NCBI GenBank assembly: GCA_014843695.1
Contig: CM026400.1
Location: forward strand, 36,440,234 to 36,504,233
From: Archivesica marissinica
Taxonomy: Eukaryota; Mollusca; Bivalvia; Venerida; Vesicomyidae
Direction: 5' to 3'
DNA: 64,000 nucleotides
Each line of letters begins with the position of its first letter. Positions within the stretch are counted from its first letter, which is position 1. Below the pieces are notes generated by a model. That model saw only the letters and a program-made list of their open reading frames with translations, had not been told where the DNA came from and ran no database searches. This document shows positions 61,852 through 64,000 of the stretch, piece after piece. A program made the position numbers and the translations under genes.

Positions 61852-64000
61852 ACAGCCCATGGATGCTATCGCTCATCCAAAATGCATCAGACATAAACAC
61901 ATATTGACAACTACAGACAACATTCAAACATAAACAAACATGTAACACATATTGAACAACGTAGATAATCGTAAAGTATTTTACTCAGTTTCTCCAGTTC
62001 CTTCCTAAATCGCCGACTGAAAATATATAACATTAAAAATATCGCAATCAAAAAATATATAAAATAAAAATATGAAACTATACAGCCCATGGATGCTATC
62101 GCTCATACAAAATGCATCAGACAAACACATATTGACAACTACAGACAACATTCAAACATAAACAAACATGTAACACATACCAACAATTTCTCCAGTTCCT
62201 TCCTAAATCGCGGACTGAAAATATATAAATTGAACAAAATCGCAATCTGAAAATATATAAAATAAAAATGTGAAAGTATACAATACAGCCCATGGATGCA
62301 TCGCTCATCCAAAATGCATCAGACATAAACACATATTGACAACTACAGACAACATTCAAACATATACAATCATGTAACACATACCCACAGTTTCTCCAGT
62401 TCCTTCCTAAATCGCCGACTGAAAATATATAACATTTAAAAAATCGCAATCTGAAAATATATAAAATAAAAATGTGAATGTATACAGCCCATGGATGCTA
62501 TCGCTCATCCAAAATGCATCAGACATAAACACATATTGACAACTACAGACAACATTCAAACATAAACAAACATGTAACATATACCCACAGTTTCTCCAGT
62601 TCCTTCCTATATCGCCGACTGAATATATATAACATTTAAAAAATCGCAATCTGAAAACATACAAAATAAAAATATGAAAGTATACAGCCCATGGATGTTA
62701 TCGCTCATCCAAAATGCATCAGACATAAACACATATTGACAACCACAGACAACATTCAAACATAAACAAACATGTATCATATACCCACAGTTTCTCCAGT
62801 TCCTTCCTAAATCGCCGACTGAAAATATATAAAATTAAAAATATCGCAATCTGAAAATATATAAAATAAAAATGTGAAAGTATACAGCGAATGGATGCTA
62901 TCACTCATCCAAAATGCATCAGACATAAACACATATTGACAACTACAGACAACATTCAAACATAAACAAACATGTAACACATACTCGCAGTTTCTCCAGT
63001 TCCTTCCTATATCGCGGACTGAATATATATAAAATTTAAAAAATCGCAATCTAAAAATATATAAAATAAAAATATGAAAGTATACAGCCCATGGATGCTA
63101 TCGCTCATCCAAAATGCATCAGACATAAACACATATTGACAACTACAGACAACATTCAAACAAACAAACATGTAACATATACCCACAGTTTCTCCAGTTC
63201 CTTCCTATATCGCCGACTGAAAATATATAACATTTAAAAAATCGCAATCTGAAAATATACAAAATAAAAATATGAAAGTATACAGCCCATGGATGCTATC
63301 GCTCATCCAAAATGCATCAGACATAAACACATATTGACAACTACAGACAGCATTCAAACATAAACAAACATGTAACATACACCCACAGATTCTTCAGCTC
63401 CTTCGTAGATCGCCGACTGAAAATATATAAAATTGAAAAAATCGCAATCTGAAAATATATAAAATAAAAATATGAAAGTATACAAAATGCATCAGACATA
63501 AACACATATTGACAACTACAGACAACATTCAAACATAAACAAACATGTAACACATATTGAACAACGTAGATAATCGTAAAGTATTTTACTCAGTTTCTCC
63601 AGTTCCTTCCTAAATCGCCGACTGAAAATATATAACATTAAAAAAATCGCAATCAAAAAATATATAAAATAAAAATATGAAACTATACAGCCCATGGATG
63701 CTATCGCTCATACAAAATGCATCAGACAAACACATATTGACAACTACAGAAAACATTCAAACATAAACAAACATGTAACACATACCAACAATTTCTCCAG
63801 TTCCTTCCTAAATCGCGGACTGAAAATATATAAAATTGAAAAAAATCGCAATCTGAAAATATATAAAATAAAAATGTGAAAGTATACAATACAGCCCATG
63901 GATGCTATCGCTCATCCAAAATGCATCAGACATAAACACATATTGACAACTACAGACAACATTCAAACATAAACAAACATGTAACACATACTCGCAGTTT
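61852..64000. repeat. 200-bp satellite, second block (about 10 units, continues past window end)
   Basis: Units start near 61852, 62084, 62287, 62485, 62684, 62885, 63085, 63285 and onward. A distinctive insert (TTGAACAACGTAGATAATCG) occurs at about 61951 and 63547, giving a higher-order period near 1.6 kb. Minus-strand open frames are repeat frames, with the exon-like core RRFRKELEKLW inside. Confidence 0.95.

Overview
The window is a nuclear genomic region of an animal, most likely a mollusc and plausibly a bivalve. The evidence is spliced genes with GT-AG introns, tRNA-derived SINEs of several families, TTAA-bounded piggyBac-type MITEs, a decayed K02A2.6-style Ty3/gypsy element and a very high load of minisatellites. 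The phylum is inferred from repeat style and was not tested. Nothing prokaryotic is present: no operons, rRNA, CRISPR or phage genes. By summing intervals, roughly half of the called bases lie in about twenty different tandem arrays with periods from about 18 to 200 bp. One assembly gap of exactly 1000 N (48329-49328) sits at the edge of the longest array.

Three spliced genes can be supported. (1) Minus strand, about 11.2-5.9 kb: four consecutive phase-compatible exons (11055-11174, 9626-9705, 7625-7713, 5875-5997) encode about 137 residues of a helical, partly coiled-coil protein that I do not recognise. Its 5' and 3' ends lie outside what I can see. Its last visible exon runs directly into the 54-bp minisatellite at 281-5895, and that repeat carries the exon's own splice donor. 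(2) Plus strand, 15.5-29.3 kb: a SET-domain protein of the KMT5A (SETD8) type. It has a start exon (15544-15687), two SET exons (19268-19421 and 20110-20311), a tandemly duplicated 72-bp exon (20855-20926 and 21533-21604), two acidic exons (22424-22571 and 27664-27873) and a basic C-terminal exon ending at 29270. All junctions after the first are phase-compatible; one short exon before the SET domain was not found. (3) Plus strand, 53476-55277: two short phase-compatible exons of an unknown gene, separated by a 22-bp minisatellite.

Layout: 0.28-5.9 kb, 54-bp array; 5.9-11.2 kb, minus-strand gene with MITEs and minisatellites in its introns; 11.2-15.5 kb, intergenic with small arrays and a foldback hairpin; 15.5-29.3 kb, SET gene with large repeat-filled introns; 30.08-31.97 kb, piggyBac MITE followed by a 1.6-kb foldback transposon with a 6-bp target duplication; 32.2-37.8 kb, three abutting arrays (64, 67 and 29 bp); 38.9-41.1 kb, decayed gypsy element with 3' LTR; 41.2-42.2 kb, SINE and LINE fragments; 42.2-49.75 kb, 26-bp satellite with a higher-order period near 1.27 kb, the gap, and a second array; 50.8-55.3 kb, small arrays and the third gene; 55.75-64 kb, SINE followed by 91-, 33-, 19-, 43- and 200-bp arrays. 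Each 200-bp unit contains a splice-site-bracketed coding-like segment on the minus strand.

The main theme is tandem amplification at exon-intron boundaries and inside small transposons. No dedicated molecular system such as defence or biosynthesis is visible.
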